Assembly (NCBI RefSeq): GCF_001922305.1 | Contig: NZ_CP018839.1 | Span: forward strand, 2,418,001 to 2,482,000 | Length of the DNA: 64,000 bases | Source of the DNA: Thauera chlorobenzoica | GTDB taxonomy: Bacteria > Pseudomonadota > Gammaproteobacteria > Burkholderiales > Rhodocyclaceae | Direction: 5' to 3' | Shown: positions 31,579-39,542 of the stretch, piece after piece | Numbering within the stretch: the first letter of the stretch is position 1 | Layout of the letters: each line of letters begins with the position of its first letter | Notes under the pieces: model-generated | Told to the model about the DNA's origin: nothing | Database searches by the model: none | Seen by the model: the letters and a program-made list of their open reading frames with translations, nothing else | Translations under genes and position numbers: made by a program

Positions 31579-32094
31579 TCAGAGCGGGGAGGTGGAGGCT
31601 GCGCGCGCGGCCTGGTCGTAACGCCCGGAGAGGGTGCGCAGCAGCTGGGCGAGTTCGGCGATGCGGGCGTTCTCGTCGACGCTGCCGCTGAAGCCCGGCA
31701 TCAGGCAGGACTCGCGCACGTCGCGGTAGGCGAGGCAGGTCTCGCGCCCCTTGTCGGTGACCGAATAGAAGGCTTCCTTGCCGCGCTTGGCGCTCTGCAC
31801 CAGTCCGAGCCCGCCGAGCTTGCGCAGCGAATAGGAGACGACGTGGGTGTCTTCCACATTGAGCACGAAGCCGATGTCGGCGAGGCGTTTCTCGGTGTCG
31901 CGGTGGGCGACGTGGTGCAGCACCAGGACGTCGATCGGGGTCATGTCCTTGACCCCGGCGGCGGTCATGCAACGCATCATCCAGCGCGCGAAGGCGTGCC
32001 AGGCGATGATCAGGCCGAACTCGAACTCGGACACCTGGGGAGACTTCGGTGAGACGAGGTGCTGTGAAGAAACGATGGGTCCGCTGTCGCTCAT
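31579..32094 (-). CDS. MarR/winged-helix transcriptional regulator
   Basis: A 171-residue regulator with a winged-helix core: MTPIDVLVLHHVAHRDTEKRLADIGFVLNVEDTHVVSYSLRKLGGLGLVQSAKRGKEAFYSVTDKGRE, residues about 50-120. Its DNA-binding helix EDTHVVSYSLRKL is unlike classical MarR but fits the wider MarR/HVO_A0114-like group. ATG 32094 has GGAGG six bases upstream. It heads the pxp operon and diverges from the TRAP transporter, so it probably regulates both in response to 5-oxoproline or a related compound; this is inferred. Confidence 0.8.
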   Translation of the reverse strand: MSDSGPIVSSQHLVSPKSPQVSEFEFGLIIAWHAFARWMMRCMTAAGVKDMTPIDVLVLHHVAHRDTEKRLADIGFVLNVEDTHVVSYSLRKLGGLGLVQSAKRGKEAFYSVTDKGRETCLAYRDVRESCLMPGFSGSVDENARIAELAQLLRTLSGRYDQAARAASTSPL

Positions 32095-32143
32095 GGAAGC
32101 CTCCAGGTGTTTTCGAATACGTTTCGATGAAAAAACATCTACG

Positions 32144-32178
32144 TTTTGTTGACAAGATAACCACAAAATCTCTATCGT
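32144..32178 (+). promoter_or_regulatory. candidate dctP promoter with overlapping inverted repeat
   Basis: A -35 TTGACA (32149-32154) and a -10-like TATCGT (32173-32178) are 18 bases apart. The segment TTTTGT...ACAAAA (32144-32149 and 32163-32168), with GTTgaC/GaTAAC inside, forms an imperfect palindrome over the -35 and spacer. It is a plausible operator for the divergent MarR-type regulator. The stretch is AT-rich against the local GC background. Confidence 0.5.
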
Positions 32179-32265
32179 GCAATAACGGTGACTTATCGCA
32201 GACCGGTCGCCGCTCGCCAACCTGCGTTCCGGGCCTCCCGCCCTCCTCAATCAGGAGTACTCGCC

Positions 32266-33255
32266 ATGCGCTTCCCGCATCCCTTCGTCAAGGTGATCAC
32301 CACTTCCCTGGTCGGTCTGGGCGTCGCCGCTGCCGCCCATGCCCAGACTGCCTGGGACATGCCCACGCCTTACCCGGCCAGCAACTTCCATACCGAGAAC
32401 ATCCAGCAGTTCGCCAGGGAGGTCGATGAGGCCACCGGCGGCAAGCTCAAGATCACCGTCCATCCCAACGGCTCGCTGTTCAAGGCCAACGAGATCAAGC
32501 GCGCGGTGCAGGCCGGCCAGGCGCAGATCGGCGAGCTGATCATCTCTGGCCTGGCCAACGAGGACGCGCTCTACGCGCTCGACACCGTGCCCTTCCTGGC
32601 GACCGGCTACGAGGACTCGAAGAAGCTGTGGCAGGCCTCCAAGGCGGCGGTCGAAGCGCGCCTGGCGAAGAACGGCCTCAAGGTCCTCTACTCGGTGGCG
32701 TGGCCGCCGCAGGGGCTGTACGCCAAGACCGAGCTCAACACGATCGGCGACATCAAGGGCATGAAGATCCGCTCCTACAGCCCGACCGTGGCGCGCATGA
32801 TCGAGCTGATGGGGGGGCAGCCGGTGACCGTGCAGGCCGCCGACCTCACCCAGGCGCTGTCGACCGGCGTCGTGTCGGCCAACCTGACCTCCTCGGCCAC
32901 CGGCTACGACACCAAGAGCTGGGAGCAGCTCTCCCACTACTACGACATCCAGGCCTGGCTGCCGAAGAACATCGTGTTCGTGTCGAAGAAGGCCTTCGAT
33001 GCGCTCGACCAGCCCGCCCGCGACGCCCTGCTCAAGGCCGCCGCCGCCGCCGAGGAGCGCGGCTGGAAGGTCTCGGAAGAGAAGACCGCCTGGTACATCG
33101 ACCAGCTCAAAGCCAATGGAATGAAGGTCCAGCCCGCGCCGGCGGCGCTGCAGGCCGAACTGCTCAAGGTCGGCGAGAAGATGGCCGCCGAGTGGGTCGG
33201 GAAGGCCGGTCCCGACGGTCAGGCGATCCTCGACGCCTATCGCAAGCTCAAGTAA
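32266..33255 (+). CDS. dctP: TRAP transporter substrate-binding protein
   Basis: A 329-residue periplasmic DctP-type receptor with a Sec signal peptide (residues 1 to about 27, cut after AHA). Conserved TRAP features include PNGSLFKANEIKRAVQAGQAQIGEL, the LNTIGDIKGMKIRSYSPT segment with the ligand-salt-bridge arginine region, and GVVSANLTSS. ATG 32266 has CAGGAG about 9 bases upstream. It is divergent from marR-pxpBCA, which makes 5-oxoproline or a similar carboxylate a reasonable ligand guess. Sequence alone does not give the ligand. Confidence 0.93.
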   Translation: MRFPHPFVKVITTSLVGLGVAAAAHAQTAWDMPTPYPASNFHTENIQQFAREVDEATGGKLKITVHPNGSLFKANEIKRAVQAGQAQIGELIISGLANEDALYALDTVPFLATGYEDSKKLWQASKAAVEARLAKNGLKVLYSVAWPPQGLYAKTELNTIGDIKGMKIRSYSPTVARMIELMGGQPVTVQAADLTQALSTGVVSANLTSSATGYDTKSWEQLSHYYDIQAWLPKNIVFVSKKAFDALDQPARDALLKAAAAAEERGWKVSEEKTAWYIDQLKANGMKVQPAPAALQAELLKVGEKMAAEWVGKAGPDGQAILDAYRKLK

Positions 33256-33269
33256 TCGGCTGATGCATC

Positions 33270-33290
33270 GGCCCCGTCAGCGGCGGGGCC
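33270..33290 (+). terminator. hairpin between dctP and dctQ
   Basis: GGCCCCG and CGGGGCC pair in a 7-base GC stem with a 7-base loop, 14 bases after the dctP stop and without a U-tract. Such hairpins commonly stabilise or attenuate the message so that the binding protein is made in excess over the membrane subunits. Confidence 0.6.
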
Positions 33291-33315
33291 ATTACTCTGT
33301 TCAGGAGAAATGCCC

Positions 33316-33834
33316 ATGAGAGCGTTCCTCGATTCGCTGTACCGCCTGTCCGGAGGCCTCGCCGCGGTCGGCATGGTGGCCACGCTGGTGCTGGTCACCT
33401 CCGGCGTCGTGACCCGGCCGCTCGGCATCTACCTGCCGGGCACCGACGACTACGCCGGCTATGCGATGGCGGCCTGCGGCTTTCTCGCGCTCGCCTACAC
33501 CTTCAAGCACGGCGAGCACATCCGCGTCGGTCTGGTGCTCGAGCGTGTGGGACCGCGCCTGCGTGCGGCGCTGGAGTGGTTTTCGCTCGCAGCCGGCACC
33601 GCGGTGGCGGCGACGCTGGCGTTCTACTCGATCCGGCTGGTGCTGCAGTCGCACGAATTCGAGGACATCTCGCAGGGCGTGGATGCCACGCCGCTGTGGA
33701 TTCCGCAACTGACGATGGCGTTCGGTTCGGTGGTGCTGCTCGTTGCGCTCATCGACGACCTGGTGATGACCACCCTGGGGTGCGAACCGACGCGACTCGC
33801 ACACGCCAGCGGCGAAGCCGCGCGCATGGAATGA
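33316..33834 (+). CDS. dctQ: TRAP transporter small permease
   Basis: A 172-residue DctQ-type subunit with four membrane helices; the segment YAGYAMAACGFLALAYTFKHGEHIRVGLVLER is typical. The second ATG (33316) is 8 bases from AGGAG, while the first ATG (33310) is only 2 bases away, so the second was chosen. It pairs with DctM, whose gene begins 10 bases later. Confidence 0.92.
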   Translation: MRAFLDSLYRLSGGLAAVGMVATLVLVTSGVVTRPLGIYLPGTDDYAGYAMAACGFLALAYTFKHGEHIRVGLVLERVGPRLRAALEWFSLAAGTAVAATLAFYSIRLVLQSHEFEDISQGVDATPLWIPQLTMAFGSVVLLVALIDDLVMTTLGCEPTRLAHASGEAARME

Positions 33835-33844
33835 GGAGCGCGCC

Positions 33845-35143
33845 ATGGAACTGATGATTGCGGCCGTACTGATCGGCCTGATGCTGGCGCTGCTCGCCGG
33901 CGGCCTGTGGATCGGGCTGGCGCTGATGGCGATCGGCATCCTCGGCATGCTCGGCTTCACCCCGCGTGCGCCCGGCGACGGCATGGCGGTGGCGATCTGG
34001 AGCCACGGCTCGAGCTGGACCCTGACGGCGCTGCCGCTGTTCCTGTGGATGGGTGAGATCCTGTTCCGCACCAAACTGTCCGAGGACATGTTCAAGGGCC
34101 TGTCGCCCTGGCTCGAGCGCCTGCCGGGCCGCCTGCTCCACACCAACATCATCGGCTGCACGCTGTTCGCCGCGGTGTCAGGCTCGTCGGCGGCGACCTG
34201 CGCCACCATCGGCAAGATCGCGCTGCCCGAGCTCGAGCGCCGCGGCTATCCCGAATCGATGGCGCTCGGTACCCTGGCCGGTGCCGGCACGCTCGGCCTG
34301 CTGATCCCGCCCTCGATCATCATGATCGTGTATGGCGTGGCGGCCGACGTGTCGATCTCCAAGCTGTTCATCGGTGGCGTGCTGCCGGGCATCCTGCTGG
34401 CGACGCTGTTCATGGGCTGGGTGGTGGTGTGGTCGCTGCTGAACCCGGGCAAGATCCCCGCCGCCGACCTGAAGACCAGCTTCGTCGAGAAGCTCGTCGC
34501 CTCGAAGAACCTGATCCCGGTGATCCTGCTCATCGGCGGCGTGCTCGGCTCGATCTACAGCGGCATCGCCACCGCCACCGAGGCGGCGGCGATCGGCGTG
34601 ATCGGCAGCCTGATCATCGCCGCCAGCCAGCGCACCCTGAACCGCGCGAGCTTCCTTGCCGCGTTGCTGGGTGCCACCCGGCTGTACTGCATGATCGCGC
34701 TGATCCTCGCCGGCTCGGCCTTCCTGACCCTGGCGATGGGCTACATCGGCCTGCCGCGCCACCTCGCCGGGTGGATCGGCGCCCTCGGCCTCAGCCCGGC
34801 GATGCTGCTGGTGGCGCTGGCGATCTTCTACGTGCTGCTCGGCTGCTTCCTCGACGGCATCTCGATCGTGGTGCTGACGATGGCGGTGCTGATGCCGACC
34901 ATCCAGGCCGCCGGGATCGACCCGCTGTGGTTCGGCATCTTCGTCGTGGTGGTGGTGGAGATGGCGCAGGTGACCCCGCCGGTGGGCTTCAACCTCTTCG
35001 TGCTGCAGGGCCTCACCGGGCGCGACATGGCGGTGATCGCACGCTATGCGCTGCCCTATTTCCTGCTGATGGTGCTGGCGGTGGTGCTGCTCTACCTGTT
35101 CCCCGGCCTGGTGACCTGGCTGCCGGGGCACATGATCGGTTGA
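33845..35143 (+). CDS. dctM: TRAP transporter large permease
   Basis: A 432-residue DctM membrane protein with about twelve helices; it forms the cation-coupled transport channel. Typical motifs are SGSSAATCATIGKIALPELERRGYPESMALGTLAGAGTLGLLIPPSIIMIVYGV and the C-terminal MAQVTPPVGFNLFVLQG. It completes the dctPQM operon. GGAG lies about 7 bases before the start. Confidence 0.95.
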   Translation: MELMIAAVLIGLMLALLAGGLWIGLALMAIGILGMLGFTPRAPGDGMAVAIWSHGSSWTLTALPLFLWMGEILFRTKLSEDMFKGLSPWLERLPGRLLHTNIIGCTLFAAVSGSSAATCATIGKIALPELERRGYPESMALGTLAGAGTLGLLIPPSIIMIVYGVAADVSISKLFIGGVLPGILLATLFMGWVVVWSLLNPGKIPAADLKTSFVEKLVASKNLIPVILLIGGVLGSIYSGIATATEAAAIGVIGSLIIAASQRTLNRASFLAALLGATRLYCMIALILAGSAFLTLAMGYIGLPRHLAGWIGALGLSPAMLLVALAIFYVLLGCFLDGISIVVLTMAVLMPTIQAAGIDPLWFGIFVVVVVEMAQVTPPVGFNLFVLQGLTGRDMAVIARYALPYFLLMVLAVVLLYLFPGLVTWLPGHMIG

Positions 35144-35172
35144 TGAGCCCTCGTGCCCGCGGCCGGCAGGCT

Positions 35173-36120
35173 TCAGTCGCCGCGCGCGAGCGGGGGATTT
35201 TCGATCGGTTGCGCGGCGAGCTCCGCCGCGCGCGCCTCGGCCACCAGCCAGTCGTGCACCGTAGCCACGCGCGGGTCGGCGAGCGCGCCGGCGGAGTGGA
35301 TGACGCAGTAGCGCTTGCCGGTGCACACCGACTGCGCGAAGGGCGCCACCAGGCGGCCGCTGTCGAGTTCGTCGGTGATCAGCGTGCGGCGCGCGATCGC
35401 CACCCCCATGCCGGCGATCGCGCACTGCATGGTGATGTGGTTGCGGTTGAACATGTAGCCGCGCCGCACCTCGACCTGGGGCGCACCGATCGCCTTCAGA
35501 TAGCGCTCCCACTCGGCATAGGGCGGGCTGCCGCGCCAGGCGGTCATGTCGTGCAGCAGCGGGTAGTGGGCGAGGTCGTCGGGGGTCTGCAGCGGCGGCC
35601 GCCCCTCGAGCAGGAGCGGCGAGCATACCGGGAAGATCTCCTCCTCCAGCAGCACAGCGCTCTGGAAGCCGGGATAGCTGCCGTCGTTGAGGTCGATCGC
35701 GAGGTCGAACTCGCCGTCGCGCAGCGAATAGGTGCTGTCCTCGGCCACCACCTGGAGTTCGATCTGCGGAAAGCGCCGCATCAGCCGCGGCAGCCGCGGC
35801 ACCAGCCAGGTGGCAAGGAAGGAGGGCAGGGTGCGCACCCGCACCACCCCGCTGAGCGCGCCGCCGCGCAGGCGGCCGATCGCCAGCTCGACCGCGGCAT
35901 AGGCCGGATCGACCGCGGCGAGCAGGCGATTGCCCGCGTCGGTGAGCTCGAGGCGGCGCGGCAGGCGGCGGAACAGGCGCTGGCCGAGCCAGTCCTCGAG
36001 TAGCTTGATCTGCTGGCTGACCGCGCCGGTGGTGATGTTCAGTTCCTCGCCTGCACGGGTGAAGGACAGGTGGCGCGCGACGGCGAGGAAGACGCGCAGC
36101 CGGGTGTGGATCTGGGAAGG
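35173..36120 (-). pseudogene. LysR-family (GcvA-like) regulator lacking its start
   Basis: From about 36120 to the stop at 35173 the minus strand encodes a nearly complete LysR protein: [20 protein letters not shown] then [20 protein letters not shown] (the helix-turn-helix), and an effector domain ending PIENPPLARGD. No ATG, GTG or TTG occurs in frame between the upstream stop (inside the facing gene) and GTG 35847, which lies past the DNA-binding domain. Homology ends exactly where the truncated serine dehydratase begins. The 5' end with promoter and start was therefore probably lost in a deletion, leaving a non-translated remnant. Translation from a rare codon or an assembly error are the alternatives. 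Confidence 0.75.
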
Positions 36121-37079
36121 TGCGCTCGTACTCGGTCGGCGGCGGCTTCGTCGTCGACGCGGCGCAGGCGCAGTCGGGCGCCTCGACCGAGGCCGAGCTC
36201 GCCGTGCCCTATCCCTTCGACACCGGCGCCGAGCTGCTCGCCCAGTGCCGCCGCCATCGCCTGCGCATCAGCGAGCTGATGCTCGCCAACGAATCCGCCT
36301 GGCGCAGCGAGGCCCAGACGCGCGCCGCGCTGCTGCGCATCTGGGAGGTGATGCGTGCCTGTGTGGCGCGCGGCGTCGGCCACGAGGGCGTGCTCCCCGG
36401 CGGGCTCAACGTGCGCCGGCGCGCGCCCGCGCTGTATCGCAAGCTCAGCGGGCAGGCCCGCGGAGGTAACATGATCAGCGACTCGATGACGGCGCTCGAC
36501 TGGGTCAATCTCTATGCGCTCGCGGTCAACGAAGAGAACGCCGGCGGCGGCCGCGTCGTCACCGCACCGACCAACGGTGCGGCCGGCATCATCCCGGCGG
36601 TGCTGCACTACTACATGAAGTTCATGCCCGGCAGCGACGAGCGCGACGTGGAAAATTTCCTCCTCGCCGCCGCCGCGGTCGGCGTGCTGTGCAAGAAGAA
36701 CGCCTCGATCTCCGGCGCCGAGGTCGGCTGCCAGGGCGAAGTCGGCTCGGCCTGCGCGATGGCGGCGGCCGGCCTCGCCGAGGTGCTCGGCGCCACCCCC
36801 GAGCAGGTCGAGAACGCTGCCGAGATCGGCCTCGAGCACAACCTCGGCCTGACCTGCGACCCGGTCGGCGGGCTGGTGCAGGTGCCCTGCATCGAGCGCA
36901 ACGCGATGGCTTCGATCAAGGCGATCAACGCCGCCCAGCTCGCCCTGCGCGGCGACGGCGCGCACACGGTGTCGCTCGACCAGGTGATTCGCACCATGCG
37001 CGACACCGGCCGCGACATGCTCGACAAGTACAAGGAAACCTCGCGCGGCGGCCTCGCGGTCAGCTTCCCGGAGTGCTGA
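36120..37079 (+). pseudogene. sdaA: L-serine dehydratase lacking the N-terminal domain
   Basis: The frame encodes the C-terminal two thirds of a single-chain iron-sulfur L-serine dehydratase, which deaminates serine to pyruvate. It begins at [11 protein letters not shown], a motif found near residue 145 of full-length SdaA, and runs through [43 protein letters not shown] (cluster-binding cysteines) and [21 protein letters not shown] to [12 protein letters not shown]. About 145 residues, including the SSSHT region, are missing. The apparent GTG start at 36120 coincides with the LysR breakpoint. A separate alpha-subunit gene is less likely, because linker residues of the lost domain remain and no beta-subunit gene is present. 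Confidence 0.75.
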
Positions 37080-37221
37080 GCGCGGCCTGATGGAACACGA
37101 CCCCCCACCGATTCAGCGCAGCCGCTTCACCTCGGCCCGTGCGCGGCGCATCTCCGCCGCGCCGGGACGACCCCCGCCCCGGCATCCCTGACCACAACGT
37201 CATCCACGAGGAGACCCCCCG

Positions 37222-38460
37222 ATGACCACCGCCACCCCCACGGTTTTCCAGCGCGTGCTGCGCATGAGCCTCATCTCCCAGATCGCCATCGGTCTGGTCC
37301 TCGGCGTCGCCCTGGCGCTGATTGCGCCCGGCGCGACCGAGTCGGTCGCCCTGCTTGGCGATCTCTTCATCGCCGCGCTGAAGGCGGTGGCGCCGATCCT
37401 GGTGTTCGTGCTGGTGGCGGCGGCGATCGCCAACCACAAGCACGGCCAGCCCACCCACATCCGCCCGGTGCTGGTCCTCTACCTGCTCGGCACCTTCGCC
37501 GCCGCGCTGGTCGCGGTGCTCGCCAGCTTCGCCTTTCCCACCACGCTGGTGCTCGACGCGCCGGCGGCCTCCGGCACCCCGCCGGGCGGCATCCTGATCG
37601 TGCTCAAAAACCTGTTGCTGAGCGCGGTCTCGAATCCGGTCAAGGCGCTGATGGAAGCCAACTTCATCGGCATCCTGGCGTGGGCGATCGGGCTGGGCAT
37701 CGCGCTGCGCCACGCCGGTGAAGGTACGCGCAAGGTCCTCAACGACCTCGCCGGTGCGGTGTCGCAGATCGTGCATGTGGTGATCCGCTTCGCCCCGCTC
37801 GGCATCTTCGGCCTGGTCGCTGCGACCCTGGGCGAAGCCGGCCTCGATGCGCTGCTCGGCTATGGGCAGCTGCTGCTGATGATCGTCGGCTGCATGCTCT
37901 TCGTCGCGCTGGTGGTCAATCCGCTGTTCGTGTTCTGGAAGCTGCGCACCAATCCCTATCCGCTGGTGTTTGCCTGCCTGCGCGAGAGCGGCGTCACCGC
38001 CTTCTTCACCCGCAGCTCGGCGGCCAACATCCCGATCAACCTCGAGCTGTGCCGTCGTCTGGGCCTGCACGAGGACACCTACGCGATCTCGATCCCGCTC
38101 GGTGCCACCATCAACATGGCCGGCGCCGCGATCACGATCTCGGTGATGACGCTGGCCGCCGCCCACACCCTCGGCATCCCGGTCGACTTCCCCACCGCGC
38201 TGCTGCTGTGCATCGTGTCCTCGCTCGCCGCCGCCGGTGTGTCGGGCGTGGCCGGAGGTTCGCTGCTGTTGATCCCGATGGCGACCGCGCTGTTCGGCAT
38301 CGAGGCCGACGTGGCGATGCAGGTGGTGGCGATCGGCTTCGTCATCAGCGTGGTGCAGGACTCGGCCGAGACCGCGCTCAACTCCTCGACCGACGTGCTG
38401 TTCACCGCCGCCGCCAGTGCCGCGGCGACCGGCGAGGCGCTGAACCTGGATCGTGCCTGA
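37222..38460 (+). CDS. sstT: serine/threonine:Na+ symporter
   Basis: A 412-residue DAACS-family symporter with about nine membrane segments. SstT-specific stretches are seen: [53 protein letters not shown] and [24 protein letters not shown]. It imports serine and threonine with Na+. A GAGGAG ribosome site lies about 8 bases before the ATG. It follows the serine dehydratase remnant by 142 bases, fitting a former serine-use module. Confidence 0.95.
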   Translation: MTTATPTVFQRVLRMSLISQIAIGLVLGVALALIAPGATESVALLGDLFIAALKAVAPILVFVLVAAAIANHKHGQPTHIRPVLVLYLLGTFAAALVAVLASFAFPTTLVLDAPAASGTPPGGILIVLKNLLLSAVSNPVKALMEANFIGILAWAIGLGIALRHAGEGTRKVLNDLAGAVSQIVHVVIRFAPLGIFGLVAATLGEAGLDALLGYGQLLLMIVGCMLFVALVVNPLFVFWKLRTNPYPLVFACLRESGVTAFFTRSSAANIPINLELCRRLGLHEDTYAISIPLGATINMAGAAITISVMTLAAAHTLGIPVDFPTALLLCIVSSLAAAGVSGVAGGSLLLIPMATALFGIEADVAMQVVAIGFVISVVQDSAETALNSSTDVLFTAAASAAATGEALNLDRA

Positions 38461-38561
38461 GCCCTCATGCAAGCGAGTCAACACTTCGCCAGCGGCAACT
38501 ACGCCGGTGCCTGCCGGAGGCGCTGGCGGCCTGAACCGCCGCCACTCCTGCGGCGCAGCGC

Positions 38562-39233
38562 TTAGAAGCGGTAGCCGAGACCGACCATGAACACCCACGG
38601 GGCGACATCGACATCGACCGCGACCTTGTCGGTGCCGAGCCTGGCGGTGGCAGTGGTGTCGATGTCCACGTACCACAGCGCGGCGTTGACCATCACCCGG
38701 TCGGTGATCATGTAGTCGGTGCCGAGCTGCAGCGACAGACCCCAGGACGCGTCCAGTTCCAGGCTGGAAAAGCCGTTGGCGTGCTGTGCGCGGCTGAAGT
38801 CTTCGTCGAAAAACCGGGTGTAGTTGATCCCGGCGCCGATGTAGGGCTGCCACTTCGAGTCCGGCGCCAGCGGGAAATACTGCAGCGACAGGGTCGGCGG
38901 CAGATGCCTGAACTCGGCCAGCCTGCCGTCGATGCCGGGGGCGATGCCGGAGACCTTGACCTGGTGCTTGAATGGGGTGGCCGCGAGCAGCTCGATGCCG
39001 ACGTGATCGGTCAGCATGTAGCTCAGGGTCAGGCCGAGCTGGGTGTTGTTGTCGATCGTCGCCTTGCTGCCGGGCACCGCACTGGCGTTGACCTGGACGG
39101 CAGAGCTGTCGTCCTGCGGGGCGACCACCGCGGCGCCGGTGCGCACGATGAAATCGCCTTCCTGGTACGCCATCGCGAGCGGGCTGGCGAGGGTGAGCGC
39201 AAGGGCAGAAGAGAGAAGGGCGCCTGTTTTCAT
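38562..39233 (-). CDS. ompW: outer membrane protein OmpW
   Basis: A 223-residue eight-stranded outer-membrane barrel with a signal peptide (cleavage after AMA), the GDFIVRTGAAVVAPQDDSS start of the mature chain, PPTLSLQYFPLAPDSKWQPYIGAGINYTRFF, and the terminal phenylalanine expected of BAM substrates. OmpW-family proteins form narrow hydrophobic channels. Two perfect FNR/ANR boxes upstream indicate induction in low oxygen, as known for E. coli ompW. Confidence 0.95.
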   Translation of the reverse strand: MKTGALLSSALALTLASPLAMAYQEGDFIVRTGAAVVAPQDDSSAVQVNASAVPGSKATIDNNTQLGLTLSYMLTDHVGIELLAATPFKHQVKVSGIAPGIDGRLAEFRHLPPTLSLQYFPLAPDSKWQPYIGAGINYTRFFDEDFSRAQHANGFSSLELDASWGLSLQLGTDYMITDRVMVNAALWYVDIDTTATARLGTDKVAVDVDVAPWVFMVGLGYRF

Positions 39234-39300
39234 TTCGGACTTCCTGAGCGGGTGAAAAAATTCGGTCCCGCTGATGCTATGACGTCAGGAAAGTCTGGAT

Positions 39301-39314
39301 TTGATCCAAATCAA
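39301..39314. promoter_or_regulatory. FNR/ANR box, ompW-proximal
   Basis: TTGATCCAAATCAA is a perfect match to TTGAT-N4-ATCAA. Its centre is about 74 bases upstream of the ompW ATG, consistent with a class II site near -41 of a transcript with a short leader. Confidence 0.85.
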
Positions 39315-39333
39315 TGTTCAATGGCGTCAAACA

Positions 39334-39347
39334 TTGATCTGGATCAA
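39334..39347. promoter_or_regulatory. FNR/ANR box, ompW-distal
   Basis: TTGATCTGGATCAA is a second perfect box. Its centre is 33 bases (about three helical turns) from the first, so two dimers would sit on the same face of the DNA. Confidence 0.85.
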
Positions 39348-39542
39348 CAAATAAACATTTTGCAGTGCATCATGTTTCGATGTTTTTTGCTGCAATGACT
39401 GATTTTTAGTCATGCTGCGACGCAATGTGATGGAAAAACGGGCGAAACCCGGCGGGCCATGAGATGGCCGGCCGGGAGGTGGATACGGGGAATGCGGAGG
39501 CGAGCGCGCGATGCAGGGCGCCGTTGCGGCGCCGTGGTGCGT

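Noticed and set aside
36120..37079. An intact SdaAA-type alpha subunit of a two-subunit serine dehydratase
   Set aside because: It retains linker residues ([11 protein letters not shown]) of the single-chain enzyme before the alpha domain, no beta-subunit gene is nearby, and its apparent start coincides with the break in the facing lysR.
38525..38540. GGCGG/CCGCC hairpin as a terminator between sstT and ompW
   Set aside because: A five-base GC stem without U-tract is expected by chance at this GC content.
39395..39413. Hairpin ATGACT-GATTTTT-AGTCAT as the recJ terminator
   Set aside because: The stem is only six bases and no U-run follows on the minus strand; it could be part of the AT-rich ompW upstream region instead.
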